Origin: Laguncularia racemosa
Taxonomy: Eukaryota; Streptophyta; Magnoliopsida; Myrtales; Combretaceae
Length of the DNA: 64,000 nucleotides
Assembly: GCA_037954665.1 (NCBI GenBank)
Contig: JBBMOL010000039.1
Location: 3,472,001 to 3,536,000, forward strand
Direction: 5' to 3'
Shown here: positions 24,259 to 36,328 of the stretch, one piece after another
Layout of the letters: the number at the start of each line of letters is the position of its first letter
Position numbering within the stretch: the stretch's first letter is position 1
The notes under the pieces: generated by a model
Told to the model about the DNA's origin: nothing
Seen by the model: the letters and a program-made list of their open reading frames with translations, nothing else
Database searches by the model: none
Made by a program: the position numbers and the translations under genes

Positions 24259-25534
24259 CTATACATTGTTTCTTTGAAATTGATTTAATTCTTCTTGCAT
24301 AGATATAATCCAATTAGCATCATTCAGAGCTTCTTCAATCTTACTAGGTTCAATTTCAGATAACAACACAAAATGATTTTCAAGATTTTGTAATTTAGCT
24401 CTTGTTTTAACACCCGATTGTATATTTCCTATTATTTGATTAGAAGGATGTGCGGACTTATACCTCCAAGCTTTAGAAGCCTCTTGTTCAGATCTTACAA
24501 CTTCTGAAGTACCTTCTGTATTTGCCTCTGAAATAGGTTCTGGATGATCAGATCCTCGAATGTTAACAGCAGGTGCTTCGGACTTAGGTTCTGAACTAAC
24601 TTCTGCTTTAGAATTGGAGTCCTTTTCTTCATCAGAATCAACATCCTTTAAATCCTCAATAAACTTAACATTTATCGATTCTTCAATAGTGTTTGATGAC
24701 TTATTAAAAACACAATAAGCACGACTATTTAAAGAATATCCTAAGAAAATAGCTTCTTCAGATCTTTCATCAAACTTACCAAGGTTGAGTGGGTTCTTCT
24801 TCACAAAACATTTAGATCCAAAGATATGAAAATATGAAACGTTAGGTTTCTTACCTCGAAACATCTCATAAGCAGTCTTTGATGTCATAGGTCGAATGAA
24901 AACTCTATTGATGATATAGCAAGCTGTAGAAACTGCTTCTGCCCAGAAATACTTAGCAATTCCACTCTCATTTAACATAGATCTAATCATCTCTTGTACA
25001 GTTCTATTCTTGCGTTCCACTACTCCATTTTGTTGAGGAGTGTATGGAGCTGAGAAATTATGAGATATACCATGTTCTTCACAAAAATTTAAAAAACTTG
25101 CATTTTGAAATTCTGTTCCATGATCAGTTCGAAGGTAAGTTATGGAAACTCCTTTTTCATTTTGTATTTTTTTTTGCAAACTTTTGAAAAGAATCAAAGG
25201 TATCTCTCTTGTGTCGCAAGAATATAATCCAAGTGTATCTTGAAAAATCATCAACAATAACAAATCCATATTTGCTTCCACCTATGCTTAAGACTCTAGT
25301 AGGTCCAAAAAGATCTAGATGCAATAATTCAAGTGGTCTCTTAGTTGAGATTACATTTTTACTTTTATGAGAAACAGAAACCATTTTATTCTTTAAACAA
25401 GTATTACATTTCACGTCTTGTTTAATATTTATCTTAGGTAATCCTTTAATAATATCCTTTTTAGATAATTTTTCTAAGTGATTAAAGTTAACATGTCCTA
25501 GTCGTTTATGCCAAGCAAAAACATGATCATTCAA
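24259..25534 (-). pseudogene. Copia integrase (GAG-pre-integrase, core and C-terminal domain)
   Basis: It begins with HKRLGHVNF and the zinc-binding CNTCLKNK, then the core with LHLDLFGP, TDHGTEFQN and YTPQQNGVVERKN, giving the D, D, E catalytic triad. It continues through the copia C-terminal region with FLGYS to the linker before RT. The part 25534-25157 is out of frame with both neighbours. One frameshift lies near 25545-25562 and a second in a nine-T run at 25167-25175, which returns to the gag frame. It ends at TAG 24259-24261. The T run could be a sequencing error; the first shift is not in a homopolymer. Confidence 0.88.
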
Positions 25535-25539
25535 AGAAA

Positions 25540-25938
25540 TTAAACAACAATCATTATTGATTCATCTGGTTTTATAAGATAGATATTTCTTTTCCTAATT
25601 CCTTCAAATAATCTTTCATCATTTTCATTAAAAGCATAGCACTTGTCTTGATAAAAAATCATCCTATAACCCTTATCACATAACTGACTAATACTAAGTA
25701 AATTATGTTTTAAACCTTGCACAAGATATACATTTTCAATAAGAAACGTAGGCATACCAATCGTTCCAGTGGCAATTATTTTACCTCTACCATCATCTCC
25801 AAACTTTACATATCCTTTTTCTTCCCAAGTTATGCTATTGAAAAATGAAGCATCTCCAGTCATATGTCTAGAACATCCACTATCCAAATACCATGTTCCT
25901 CTTATTTTAGCTTCATGTCCCTGTACAAATAAAAAGAA
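25540..25938 (-). pseudogene. Copia aspartic protease
   Basis: The catalytic segment WYLDSGCSRHMTG is followed by the conserved HNLLSISQLCDKGY. It is in the same frame as gag, separated only by TAA 25939-25941, and is broken from integrase by a frameshift at its end. It would process the Gag-Pol polyprotein. Confidence 0.88.
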
Positions 25939-27822
25939 TTAAGTCCTTTTAGGAACCCAAGCAAGTTTGGGCCCTTTAAAAGATACGCTCATTTGATTTC
26001 TTCGATTTACTTGTTGACTACTGAGCTTATTTCTTTTATAATAGCAAAATTTCTCAATATGACCAAATTTATTACAAAAGAAGCATGCATAAGAATTAAC
26101 ATTCCTATACCTGTCATTTACCTGTTTCTGGAAATTCTGGTTTGTATAACTTCTGTTATACCTTCTGACATTGCTTCTGTAGTATCCATTTTGTGGATAC
26201 TTCTTATCAGAATAACTTCTGTAATAGCCTCTGGTATTTCCTCTTTTAACAATATTTGTATTCAAAATGTACTCTTTACTTTTGAATTTATCAGTTAAGA
26301 CTTGCTTAGCTTTAACAAAAACTGTGTTTTGATTCGATTTTGAACTCGAACCATGCTCATATCCTAACCTATGTTTTTCATTCGAAACTCTTTGTGAAGA
26401 AATTAACATAGTCAATTTCTTATCACTTTCATCAAATTTCTTAAAGGTAGTTTTCAACGAACTGGACAGTTCATCAATCTTTACCTTCATGTTACTTGTT
26501 TCTGCTTCAAGTAATTGATTTTCTATTCTTAGTTTCTCTATACTCACATGCATGGATTCATTTTCTTGTTTCAAGATATCATTTTCATCCACAAGTAACG
26601 AATTTGTTTGCTTTACTACCTCCTTTTCATTCTTAAGAGCGTTTATTTCATTTTCATACTTAGCTAATTTTGTATCAGCCCTTTTTAGTGCCTTTAGTAG
26701 CTTACTCATTTCTACTAGCATGTCAGTTTCAGTTACATCTTCATCAGATTCAGAATGTACCTCAGAACTAGCCATTAAGCACAAATTTGCCTCATCCTCT
26801 TCTTCTTCTGAATCCTCTGAATTTGTCTCTGTATCCTCTAAATCACTCCATGTTGCTAGCATTGCTCGACTTTTCTTTTTATAATTTTCCATTTTCTTGA
26901 TCAGTGTTGGACATTTGTATTTGATGTGTCTTGGCTTTTTGCATTCATAACATTGAATCTCCCTTTTTTCTTTCTTCTTTTCTTTCTCCTTGTACGCTTT
27001 TCCTGCATCATTATGCTTATATTCAGTACTTTTCTTGAAAACATTAAACTTCTTACCTCTTTGCTTCTTGAGCAGCCTGTTGAGTCTACGTGCTAGAAGA
27101 CCGATGTCCTCTTCTTTCTCATCGTCGCTATCATCCATTTTAGTTTCATTTTGCTTTATTTCCTTGACTTTAAATGCAATTCCTTTGGTACCGTCTTCTC
27201 CTCTTTGCGTGGTCTTTATGTGTGACTCATATGCCATGAGCTTTTCTCTCAATTGACTGAGAGTTAGCTTGTTTAGGTCTTGAGCTTTCTCTATAGCAGT
27301 TTTCTTTGCATCCCAAGATGGTGGCAATATCCTCAACATTTTCCTCACAAGATCTGGATCTGGAAGTTTCTTTCCAAGTGATGCAAGCTCATTTGTGATA
27401 GCTGTAAACCTGTTAAAAGCATCTTTGACATCTTCATTAGACTTAAACTTAAATAATTCATACTGTTGAATTAAAGCATTTATCTTAGTTTCCTTGATGG
27501 TATCCGTCCCTTCATATGTATCGGATAGGATATCCCAAATCTCCTTTGCACTAGCACACGATGATATTAAATAGAACTCTGATGGAGCAATAGTAGTCAG
27601 TAATAATTTTTTTGCTTTGTTGTTCTTCTCGATAATTTTCTTCTCCGAGTCTGACAAGGTTGAATCTCCGTTCAAGGTGATCAAACTGTCTCCATGTGAA
27701 ATGACCTGCCATGAATCATAATCATTAGCTTTGATGTATGTTTCCATACGCATCTTCCAATATGAGAAGTTTGAGCCATCGAAGTAGGGAGCTCGATTAA
27801 TTGCAACATTATTTTCAACCAT
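25939..27822 (-). CDS. Copia Gag
   Basis: 627 aa, uninterrupted. It has the N-terminal APYFDGSNFSYWKMRM motif, the retrotransposon gag domain (roughly residues 60-200), a CCHC knuckle CYECKKPRHIKYKC near residue 290 (the usual Gly before His is Arg), a Glu-rich stretch, a long coiled coil (about 370-480), and a second knuckle CFFCNKFGHIEKFC near residue 590. ATG 27822 lies shortly after the PBS. The TAA at its end is followed in frame by protease. Gag would form the virus-like particle and package RNA. It is the only full-length element protein in the window, so expression is possible though unproven. Confidence 0.9.
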   Translation of the reverse strand: MVENNVAINRAPYFDGSNFSYWKMRMETYIKANDYDSWQVISHGDSLITLNGDSTLSDSEKKIIEKNNKAKKLLLTTIAPSEFYLISSCASAKEIWDILSDTYEGTDTIKETKINALIQQYELFKFKSNEDVKDAFNRFTAITNELASLGKKLPDPDLVRKMLRILPPSWDAKKTAIEKAQDLNKLTLSQLREKLMAYESHIKTTQRGEDGTKGIAFKVKEIKQNETKMDDSDDEKEEDIGLLARRLNRLLKKQRGKKFNVFKKSTEYKHNDAGKAYKEKEKKKEKREIQCYECKKPRHIKYKCPTLIKKMENYKKKSRAMLATWSDLEDTETNSEDSEEEEDEANLCLMASSEVHSESDEDVTETDMLVEMSKLLKALKRADTKLAKYENEINALKNEKEVVKQTNSLLVDENDILKQENESMHVSIEKLRIENQLLEAETSNMKVKIDELSSSLKTTFKKFDESDKKLTMLISSQRVSNEKHRLGYEHGSSSKSNQNTVFVKAKQVLTDKFKSKEYILNTNIVKRGNTRGYYRSYSDKKYPQNGYYRSNVRRYNRSYTNQNFQKQVNDRYRNVNSYACFFCNKFGHIEKFCYYKRNKLSSQQVNRRNQMSVSFKGPKLAWVPKRT

Positions 27823-27850
27823 TTTGGATCACTCAAAATAGATGAGTCCT

Positions 27851-27862
27851 GCTCTGATACCA
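27851..27862 (-). other. Primer-binding site (initiator tRNA-Met)
   Basis: Minus strand TGGTATCAGAGC, two bases inside the LTR end; complementary to initiator tRNA-Met. Confidence 0.9.
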
Positions 27863-27864
27863 AT

Positions 27865-29250
27865 TGTTGGTCCCAATTAAATTAATCAAGAGGGGGGTGA
27901 ATTGATTAATTACTTAAAATTTCACTTTTTCGCGAATCAATTAAAACTCTTAACTAATAAAATCACGTGAATAACAATAATGAAGAACAATAATGTGTAA
28001 TAAATAAAAGTAGAGAAGAGTAGAATGCTCAGATATTTATAGAGGTTCCGCCTCGAGCGTCAGTCCTCTCTTCCAGCTCCACGCCGGGGTCCTAGTTGTC
28101 TATACCAGTTGTGTCTCACTATATCAACAAATCGAAGATATACAACACAAGCCTCTTTAAGGCAAAGTCTCACTGTTGAGTCTTTCTAGCTTCTTCACTA
28201 AGCTAATCACTCAACTATAGTGATGAAACAACAAACAATTCCCTTTCCACAAAAGGAATCTCAACAATAACAACAATGAGGAATAACGAATTTCCTCTAG
28301 ATCACATATATATGTAAAGATATTTGCTTGAAGATGTATGAGTCTTTTCTTCTCGTGTGTAATTTTTTCTTTCAACCACGTTCCTTTTTTTCTGTTTTTT
28401 TTTCAACGTTCTTCACTCCACTTTTTCATTTGAATTAAACACTTTATATATGGAGAAAACATAACGGCTACTTTCCACGTGATAATCTTGCATTTATTTT
28501 TGAATTTTCAATTCAAAAATAAGTTGGATCTATTGAGGAAGATCTGCATTCGTGATATTCTTGTTGAGGATAAGCTTGGATAATTAGTTTGACAGAGATC
28601 TTCTTTGGATATATCTCTTGGATCAAGTTTGTTGAAGATATCCCTCACATTGTGGAACCATATCTTGATATAACAACTATATCTCTTATCCTTATCTTTG
28701 TAACTGCTGGATCTCCCAAAATATAGTACAAATATCTAATTTTAAATCTGGATAAAACTTGTAAATATTATATGATCTCACTTTATTATAAAATGAAATC
28801 TTTGAATAAAATCTTGTAAAACTTGATGTAAATTAAAAAACCCATGATATATAACCCATCTTTAGTAAAACACATCAAGTATGTTACCCAAAAATACTTG
28901 ACACGTGGAGCTAGGCCTTGAAATTTATTAAAACTATCGATATAAAATTTAGAACGTAATCTGGAAAAATTCGTAACAGACATGAAAGGTTCTGAAAGTG
29001 CTTCTGAAACAAATCTGTTAACTGTCCTGAAGGTTCTAAAAGTGCTTCTGAAACAAACCTGTCAACTGTTCTCCTGTTATGAAGGTTCTGAAAGCGCTTC
29101 TGAAAGGTTACCACGATAACTACGGATACACTACACAACTTCTGAAACACCTTCTGTCAGAACAAAAATAGTCTTTATAACACTTTTGAAGGTTCTGAAC
29201 AAGCTTCTGTCTCCTTGTTCAACTTTAGAAAAAATTACGTGCTATCTTAA
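27865..29250 (-). repeat. 5' LTR of copia element, truncated
   Basis: Matches 19179-20550 but stops at gctatcttaa. The outermost 59 bp, including the TG end, are missing and replaced by tandem-repeat DNA. Loss of these bases would remove the integrase recognition end. Confidence 0.9.
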
Positions 29251-29999
29251 TTTTAATTGACTTTGTTTTTAATGAAGACATTTCAAAGCCACTACTAGTC
29301 GTCCTTGATGGATGGAGTCATCTATAGATATTAATGCTTGTGCCTTTTTCCACACGTCTATAAATGTCAATTTCATAATATAGAATCATTAATTCGGTTT
29401 TTTTTTCTTTTTTTTTCTGTCATAATTTTAATTGCTAAAAATCCTTTGTTTTTAATGAAGACATTTCAAAGCCACTACTAGTCGTCCTTGATGAATGGAG
29501 TCAATGTTTTTTGGACCATCTATTGATATTGATGCTCGTGTCTTTTTCTACACGTCTATAAATGTGAATTTCTTAGTGTGAAATCACTAACTCAGTTTTC
29601 TTTTTCTTTTTTTTTTTGTCGTAATTGTAATTGCTAAAAATCCTTTGTTTCTAATGAAGGCATTTCAAAGCCACTATAAGTCATCCTTGATGGTTCGAGT
29701 CAATGTTTTTTGGACCTACACGTCTATGATTGTGAATTTCTTAGCATAGAATCACTGATTAGGATTTTTTTTTTCATTTTTTTATTATAATTGTGATTGC
29801 TAAAAATCCTTTGTTTCTAATAAAGACATTTCAAAGCTACTACAAGTCATCTTTGATGGATGGAGTCAATGTTTTTTGGATCATATATCGATTGATACCC
29901 ATGCCTTTGCGACACGTCTATGAATGTGACTTTCTTCACATAGAATCACTAATTCGGTTTTCTTCTTCTTCTTTTTTCCTGTCATAATTGTAATTGCTG
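29251..29999. repeat. Tandem repeat, four diverged units of 165-200 bp
   Basis: The core ttaatgaagacatttcaaag recurs at about 29270, 29453, 29652 and 29818 (spacings 183, 199, 166), each unit followed by a T-rich block and cacgtctat. The first unit is cut by the LTR junction. Confidence 0.85.
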
Positions 30000-31526
30000 C
30001 ACTCGAATCATATGCTCTAATAGGTGTTGGCAATTTATGGTAATATATTTTCAATATTATGCTTAATTTGTTACATGCTCAAAATGGAACCTATAATAAA
30101 AATTATTAAAAGGTCGTACACATCAGTGGGCAAGACCATTTGTGATAAATACATCGATCTGTTTAGTGTATCGATCTGTTTAGTGTTATCGCAACAAGAT
30201 TTATGGTGCATTTATCTGTCAGGGACATCTTTTGATTTATGTAATATAAAACTTACATGTTTGCTTATTTAATTGAAATGAAGTATACATATAAAGAATG
30301 ATTTTGAGCTTCGCTTTTTTCTTTTTCTTTTCTTTTTTCTTTTTTAACATCGTTTAATCAAATAACGTATTATGAAGTTTCGAGTTTTGGCCCCAAAGAC
30401 AAACTAGCTAAGAGTCAATTGGGATCTGTTTTTCTTTTTTCTTTTTTAAATATGTTTTACTTTTAAAGAAAGAATTCTTCCAATTACCTAAAAAGTCCCA
30501 TTTTAATATATATATATATATATATATAATGTAATATGCATTAGCTAGATTATATGTGCATGCTAAGTTTTTTCCTCCCACCAACAACCTCAATACCTAA
30601 TATTTGCATTCATTACACACGCACTTGATCTCTATAAGGGAAGTAACGTTTTGATAATTTCTTTATTTCTTTACTTATTTTTTCCTTCCAATTAATATAT
30701 TGAATGCATCCAATCAATTAGTTTGGGAGGATGAATAAATGGTGTTTTGTTTTTTTCTCTAATATATAGGAGCATGTGATTGTAGGAGTTAATTGGAGTA
30801 AATTGAGTTTGTGATTTGTGCTCAATGTGTTTGAAATGTAAAATGAATCTGGCTATGTTTATTTGCATGCCAAGTCTAGTTTGAAAATCATGAAGATGAT
30901 GGTGTGCCAAATCATTTTCTAATATTAAGCACTTTAGATGGTATTAATGGCTTTGATTTACCTTAAAAGTTTATTCTCTTTTCACACAAAGGAATCATAC
31001 TCATCATTGTAGTTCAACATAAATAAAGGGTGAGAAGTAAACCACATTTTTGGAGATAGAATTTATGGAAAGGAACCATAAAGTATCTACCATAATAACA
31101 TCGATAATCACAACTATGAATTCATCTAAACTTTCTTCCATTTCCATTTAAATCATGCAAATTAAACAAATGAACATATAAAATTATTAAAAACATGCAA
31201 ATATCTAAAAATCATCATTTTCAATTTTTTTTTCAACTATAGGCATGCATACAAATCCTTTGTAGGAGTGCTTGTAAAAAACTCTCAACCAATTTTTAAT
31301 TTCAATTGCGCAAGTACTCCAATTGAAACCACTTTGATTTCCTAAGAACTCTAGTTGTTGCACAAATTAAAAATCAAAATTATTCATGAGTTTGCACCAC
31401 TCACACAATAATTAATTGGGGGTTTTGCTCTTAAAGTATTGGGGAATCTATCCTAGGTTTGATTTTGATCAAATTTGACTAAAATAGGGTAAAATTTTAG
31501 AGAGAAAGCATAGGATTTTGGGCTTA
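30000..31526. other. Intergenic DNA, nothing recognised
   Basis: AT-rich, no credible ORF. A TA microsatellite lies at 30506-30528. Confidence 0.6.
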
Positions 31527-32295
31527 TAGGTTCATAGAGAGAACCATGGGACAATGATAGTAGAAATACCTCTACTCTCACTTTTTTATTCATTTTAGTA
31601 CCCAGACTTTAAATTATATTATTTTATTTTATTGCCTTAACTTTATGAAATGCAATAAATTGGTGCTTTTGTTGTAATAGTTGTTATTTTAAAATGAGAT
31701 AATGACAGTAAAATTGCCTTAAATTCCACTTTCTTTCCATTTTAGTGTTTAAGCCACAAGTTTCTTCATTTTTATATATCAACTTTTTAATGTGAGTCAA
31801 ATAAGTGACACTTTTATAACAACCATAAGAGAAAAAAAAGTCTAAAAATCAATCAAACAATGATAAACAATAACAAATAGAAAACAAAAAACAGAAACAA
31901 CAAATATGAATTTAAAAATTTTAGTCACACAAGAGTTTTATGTATGATATTGAATCTTTGTGAGCTTTGTATCACCAACAGTTTTATGATACTTATTATA
32001 ATTTGCAAATAATCTTAGATGACTATTTTAAAACAGATTACTTATGATAAAATTTTAAATAAAAATGATCCCCAATTTGATTATCTTCAACATAAAATTT
32101 TTATGTAACTAACCAATTTTGTGTTACATTTTTATAATATTTTTAAATTAGTCACTGGATTTTTTATGATATACCACTTGCAAAAATCACACATCCTATT
32201 AAGAAGTTATGTATAGTAAAAGATTTTGAATTATAGCTAACTTTTAATAATGCAAAGTCATTGGAGAGAGTATTTAACAACAATAGTAGGAGGAG

Positions 32296-32326
<31 letters not shown>

Positions 32327-32850
32327 TGTCGAGTCTAATTTTTCCATTTTTTCCTAATCCAATTTATATTAAAACCTATGCTCATTTAATATAGATCCTC
32401 ATCTAAGATTAGAGAAAAAAACATAATTTTTTTTAATAAAAAAGGGTTACCACTTGATCGCAATCGGGAAAAGTGTTAAATTGAGACTTATTGAGTGGAT
32501 TAGTCTCAATTTGACTAGTAGTATAGATAAAAAAAAATGAAAAATTATACTAGAAAAATTATGCTACTCCTAAAAGAAAAATTCAAGTTTTGGCAAGTTA
32601 CAATTCAATTACCAAATTCACTTTCCAATTCCAATCGCAACTTGCATCTTATCTTTCCAAATTGTGCACCCGAATTACATTCCATAATTCTTGTTATATT
32701 CGATGCAAATTTATTTGTCCATTGAATTGCTTGATAAGGATTTGTCTTGACTTGTTTCCGAAAGTAGTAGTAAGAGAATTGTTCATATCTATTAGGACTT
32801 TCGTAATGTGCTTAATTGATTGAAGCAAATGCACTCAACCAATTGAAGTA
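31527..32850 (+). repeat. Second copy of the 11.3-12.3 kb and 13.55-13.83 kb repeat segments
   Basis: 31527-32560 matches 11294-12330. It then jumps at about 32570 to a match with 13550-13830, so the ~1.2 kb holding LTR C is absent here. No coding potential; open frames at 32537-32823 are shadows. Confidence 0.8.
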
Positions 32851-32943
32851 ATTCTAATCAAAACCAACTCCACAAGAGGCATAAACCCCTAATCCCTTAT
32901 GACTCCGAATGTGTAAAACTAAGTATGAAATGATACCAAAAGA

Positions 32944-33799
32944 TGATATGCTTAATAGATCAAATTCAATCACATGAAATTAATTGAAAGATCAATTAAA
33001 CAAATGTCCAAAATGGTGTGAATTCAATAAATTCCAAAACCCCTCAATGTCAAATGACTTCCACGCAAGTAACTAATGAGAATTACAATTCACAATTGCA
33101 ATGTTCGAATTCAATTTCACTAAACACAATCAAAAGGATATGAAATCAAATTAAATCAAACCCTAAAAGTTTCATGAATAATAAACAAAAAAGATGAACT
33201 AATTCCTCACCACATATGACTCACTAGTTAAGAATTAGGATAGATTTGACGTTGTTGATATTACACATAACAAGGATCAAATCCCACTCGCCACACTTCA
33301 CTCATTAAATGATAAGAGTTCGTGAAAAAGGAAGTGTCCCTCACGTTTTCCAAATTTGAAAAATATGATTCAAAAAGCTCCCTAAAAACCCTAGTTAGAA
33401 AGTATTTATACTTGCTCCAATTAGAGTTAGAATGTCCAAAACTTTATGTTTATGCTACTAATGTGGGCGGTCCTAATTCAATAAATACAAGCAAATAAAA
33501 ATGTCCCAAAATGATTACAAAGTAACCGGTTGAAAGATAAAATAACAAGTACAAAGATGGTCTTCAAAGAGTCGGTCCTTCAAGTCAAGCAAGTATTTGG
33601 TTTGTTCAAATAATCTTCGATTTAGATCGATCTATGAATAACTCACAAGCTCCATCGCCCTGTAAAATTTGACAAGTATGCCTACTAGAATACACAAACA
33701 TAAGTAATAGAAAAAAGGTTAGTGTACAAATATTTCCGGGGTCGGTTTGTTCAAAGAGGACCTTCATCGCCAATTTTTGAAATCCTTTAGCTCCTATCA
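32944..33799 (-). repeat. Family-B gypsy LTR (copy 2)
   Basis: Inverted relative to copy 1. It starts (minus) at TGATAGGAGC, with a short internal deletion near the start, and ends gcatatca before tcttttggtatca. Confidence 0.75.
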
Positions 33800-33912
33800 T
33801 CTCCTCGGGCCTTAAAAAGATTTCTCCTTAAATCTGACATATTAAATGCAGTAGAGACTTTATATCCTCCTAGCAAGTTATCTGAAGAATTATCATTGCA
33901 GTATACCAATAT

Positions 33913-34201
33913 CTAAAATACCACAGGGGTTGATTGCTTTCTCTCCTTTATTTCTAGGATATACCTCATCTGCAACACATATAATGATCCATCATCCACT
34001 AAGACCTCCCCTATCTCAAATTGTCCCACTGATATTGTTTTCTCTTTTCCTATTTCACTTATATGTCTTTGCCCCTCTTGGTCCTCTAATGGTTTACTCA
34101 ACTGACTGTAAACCTCAGGATCCTCTAATAGTAGACACTTTTGCCTCTAAATAGTTTGGTCCTCTAAAGGTTGGCTCATCTGACTATGAACCTCTGAAGG
34201 T
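33913..34201 (-). CDS. Repeat-coding ORF of family B, copy 2 (partial)
   Basis: Same protein as 15632-15928 with scattered substitutions, for example DGSLYVLQM for DGPLYVLQM. One in-frame stop separates the QPLEDQTI repeat from the rest, and the upstream part is cut off by the chromovirus LTR at 34202. Function unknown. Confidence 0.45.
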
Positions 34202-34690
34202 TGTGATACGAACCACGCCCACGTGTGACGAAACCCAATACCAATACGTTTGGAATTGCAACCCAAGATGCCAAACACAATCAAGTGGAACCACGACTCA
34301 TTGCCTATAAGTGAAGCAAGAACCTTGGTATATTCTGTGGACGCCATAATCGGAATGAAAGACCGATTAGTTCAAGAGAAGTTCTTTAGAGAACCAAGAG
34401 AGGAGTTCTCTCAAAATGTGTTATTCAACCTTGTATGTGTGTTCTACCTTAACCCTAGCAGCTTATATTAGGGTTTACAACTCGTAATAATAAAAGCCCA
34501 AAACGTCATAACATCATAAAGTCACGGAAAAATAACGAACAGGGAATAAAAGCCGGCGGCTTAGTAGCCGGCATAGGATGTATGCCGGGTATAAAGGCCG
34601 GCGGCATAGTAAGCTGGCGTAGTCCTTCTGTCGCGTGCGGATGGCAACGCCGGGTCAAGGCCGGCAGTGTTTACACTAGCGTTGTCAAGG
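34202..34690 (-). repeat. 3' LTR of chromovirus-like element
   Basis: Minus strand ends ...GTATCACA at 34202. It holds a GC-rich block at 34550-34680 with repeated gccggc words, unlike the AT-rich surroundings. The outer (5') boundary is not determined. Confidence 0.5.
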
Positions 34691-34739
34691 CTGGTAGCTT
34701 TGATCTCCTTGAATGACTTGTACAAATGCAAGTGCATTC

Positions 34740-35074
34740 TCATGGTTACTCCAATCCTTTCCGGCTTCTTGGACATCCTTTATCAACCCGTTAAGTGCTT
34801 CCTTGAATCATTTCGCTCGAGCTCTTGTGATCGGTCCAGGTGGCACTTCAAGAGGATCCACATTTCACCTTTTAGCTTGGCTCTCATCATTCCCCTCCTC
34901 TTGAAAAGGATTTGTCCTCAAATCGTTGCCTACATCAAAAGGACTCAAATCAATAACATTAAAAGTAGCACTTACTTGATACTCACCTGGCAAATCTATC
35001 TTGTATGCATTATCATTGATGCGCTCAAGAATTTGAAATGGTCTATCGCCTCTAGGAAGTAATTTAGATCGATG
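34740..35074 (-). pseudogene. Chromovirus-like integrase C-terminal tail
   Basis: Minus-strand reading after the TAA at 35075-35077 gives RINDNAYKIDLPGEYQVSAT, then SPFDVGNDLRTNPFQEEGND and the closing PPGPITRARAK, all typical of the end of a plant Ty3/gypsy pol. One stop and one changed codon interrupt it. Confidence 0.7.
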
Positions 35075-35833
35075 TTACACAGGAAACTGCTCTTTGCCCA
35101 TGTGAACCCAAACCCAGTCTCCAGGTTCAAAGACAGCTTGTCGACGACCCTTGTTGGCTTGTTTCACATACTGCTCTGTTCTTCGCTCAATGTTTAGCCT
35201 TGCCTTCTCATGGATCTGTTTAACAAATCCTGCTTTCTTCTTACCATCTAGATTAACATACTCAGAAATAGGCAGAGGTGATAAATCTAAAGGAGTTAGT
35301 GGATTAAAACGATACACAATTTCAAAAGGAGTAAACTTAATAGCAGAATACATTGTGCGATTATAGGCAAATTCAACATGCGGCAAACAATCCTCCCAAC
35401 TTTTAATGTTCTTTTTAATGACTGCCCTTAACAAAGTAGATAAAATTCGATTTACTACCTCAGCTTGACCATCAGTTTGTGGATGACAAGTAGTAGAAAA
35501 CAATAGCTTAGTTCCTAACTTAGCCCATAGGGTCTTCCAGAAGTAGCTCAAGAACTTAGCATCTCTATCCGATACGATTGTTCTAGGCATACCATGCAAT
35601 CTCACAACTTCCCTGAAGAACAAATTAGCAATATTGCAAGTATCATTTGTTTTGTGACAAGGAATGAAATGTGCCATCTTAGAAAATCTATCCACGACTA
35701 CAAAAATAGAGTCTCGACCATACCTAGACCTGGGTAATCCTAACACAAAATCCATGGAAATGTCTACCCAAGGCTCATGAGGAATGGGAAGTGGGGTATA
35801 AAGCCCATGAGGTTGGACTCTAGATTTTGCTTA
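35075..35833 (-). pseudogene. Chromovirus-like integrase core
   Basis: Open 35755-35075. DFVLGLPRSRYGRDSIFVVV and VSDRDAKFLSYFW supply the two Asp, and HPQTDGQAEVVNR the Glu. The chromovirus-like VFEPGDWVWVH segment follows. It is in frame with the upstream RNase H part except for the stop TAA 35831-35833. Confidence 0.88.
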
Positions 35834-36328
35834 CTTATAAGTGACACATCGCTCACAAATCCTTTTAACATCTCGTTTCATGTGAAGCCAATAGAAGTGC
35901 TCCTGCAATACCCCTAAGGTTTTAGCTACTCCAAAATACCCCATTAAACCTCCTCCATGAGACTCCCTCACTAATAATTCCCTTAAACAACAATTTAGAA
36001 TGCATAGTTTATTCTCCCTAAACAAGAATCCTTCATGTTTATAAAATTTACCATGACCACTCTTCTCACAATGCACATACTCTTCACAAAAATCTCGATC
36101 AGCAGCATACAATTCCTTAATGTGCTCAAAACCAAGCAGTCTAGAACTAAGAGTAGAGATAAGCGCATACCTTCTAGAAAGTGCATCAACAACAACATTC
36201 TCTTTACCTTGCTTGTAGTGGATGACATAGGGAAATGTTTCGATGAACTCCACCCAACGAGCATGCCTTTTGTTTAGCTTATGTTGTCCCTTCAAGTACT
36301 TCAAGGATTCATGTTCAGTGTGGATCAC
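35834..36328 (-). pseudogene. Chromovirus-like RNase H end and integrase zinc finger
   Basis: HTEHESLKYLKGQHKLNKRH and YKQGKENVVVDALSRR (RNase H, final Asp), then HGGGLMGYFGVAKT and CERCVTYK (H2C2-type zinc-binding part of integrase). It starts after a frameshift between 36330 and 36825. Confidence 0.85.

Larger units (their letters stand above)
19179..29250 (-). mobile_element. SIRE-like Ty1/copia retrotransposon, near-complete, inactivated
   Basis: A 10.1-kb element in the order (minus strand) 5' LTR, tRNA-Met PBS, gag, protease, integrase, RT, RNase H, envelope-like ORF, PPT, 3' LTR. Integrase before RT defines Ty1/copia. The large size, two-knuckle gag and extra ORF after RNase H point to the SIRE/Maximus lineage. 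The two LTRs are almost identical over their shared length, so insertion was recent, yet the coding part has one stop between gag and protease, two compensating frameshifts, one stop before RT and three stops in the third ORF. The 5' LTR is clipped, so no target duplication can be checked. Confidence 0.9.

Noticed and set aside
26552..27256. Plus-strand Ser/Leu-rich ORFs
   Set aside because: Antisense shadows of copia gag.
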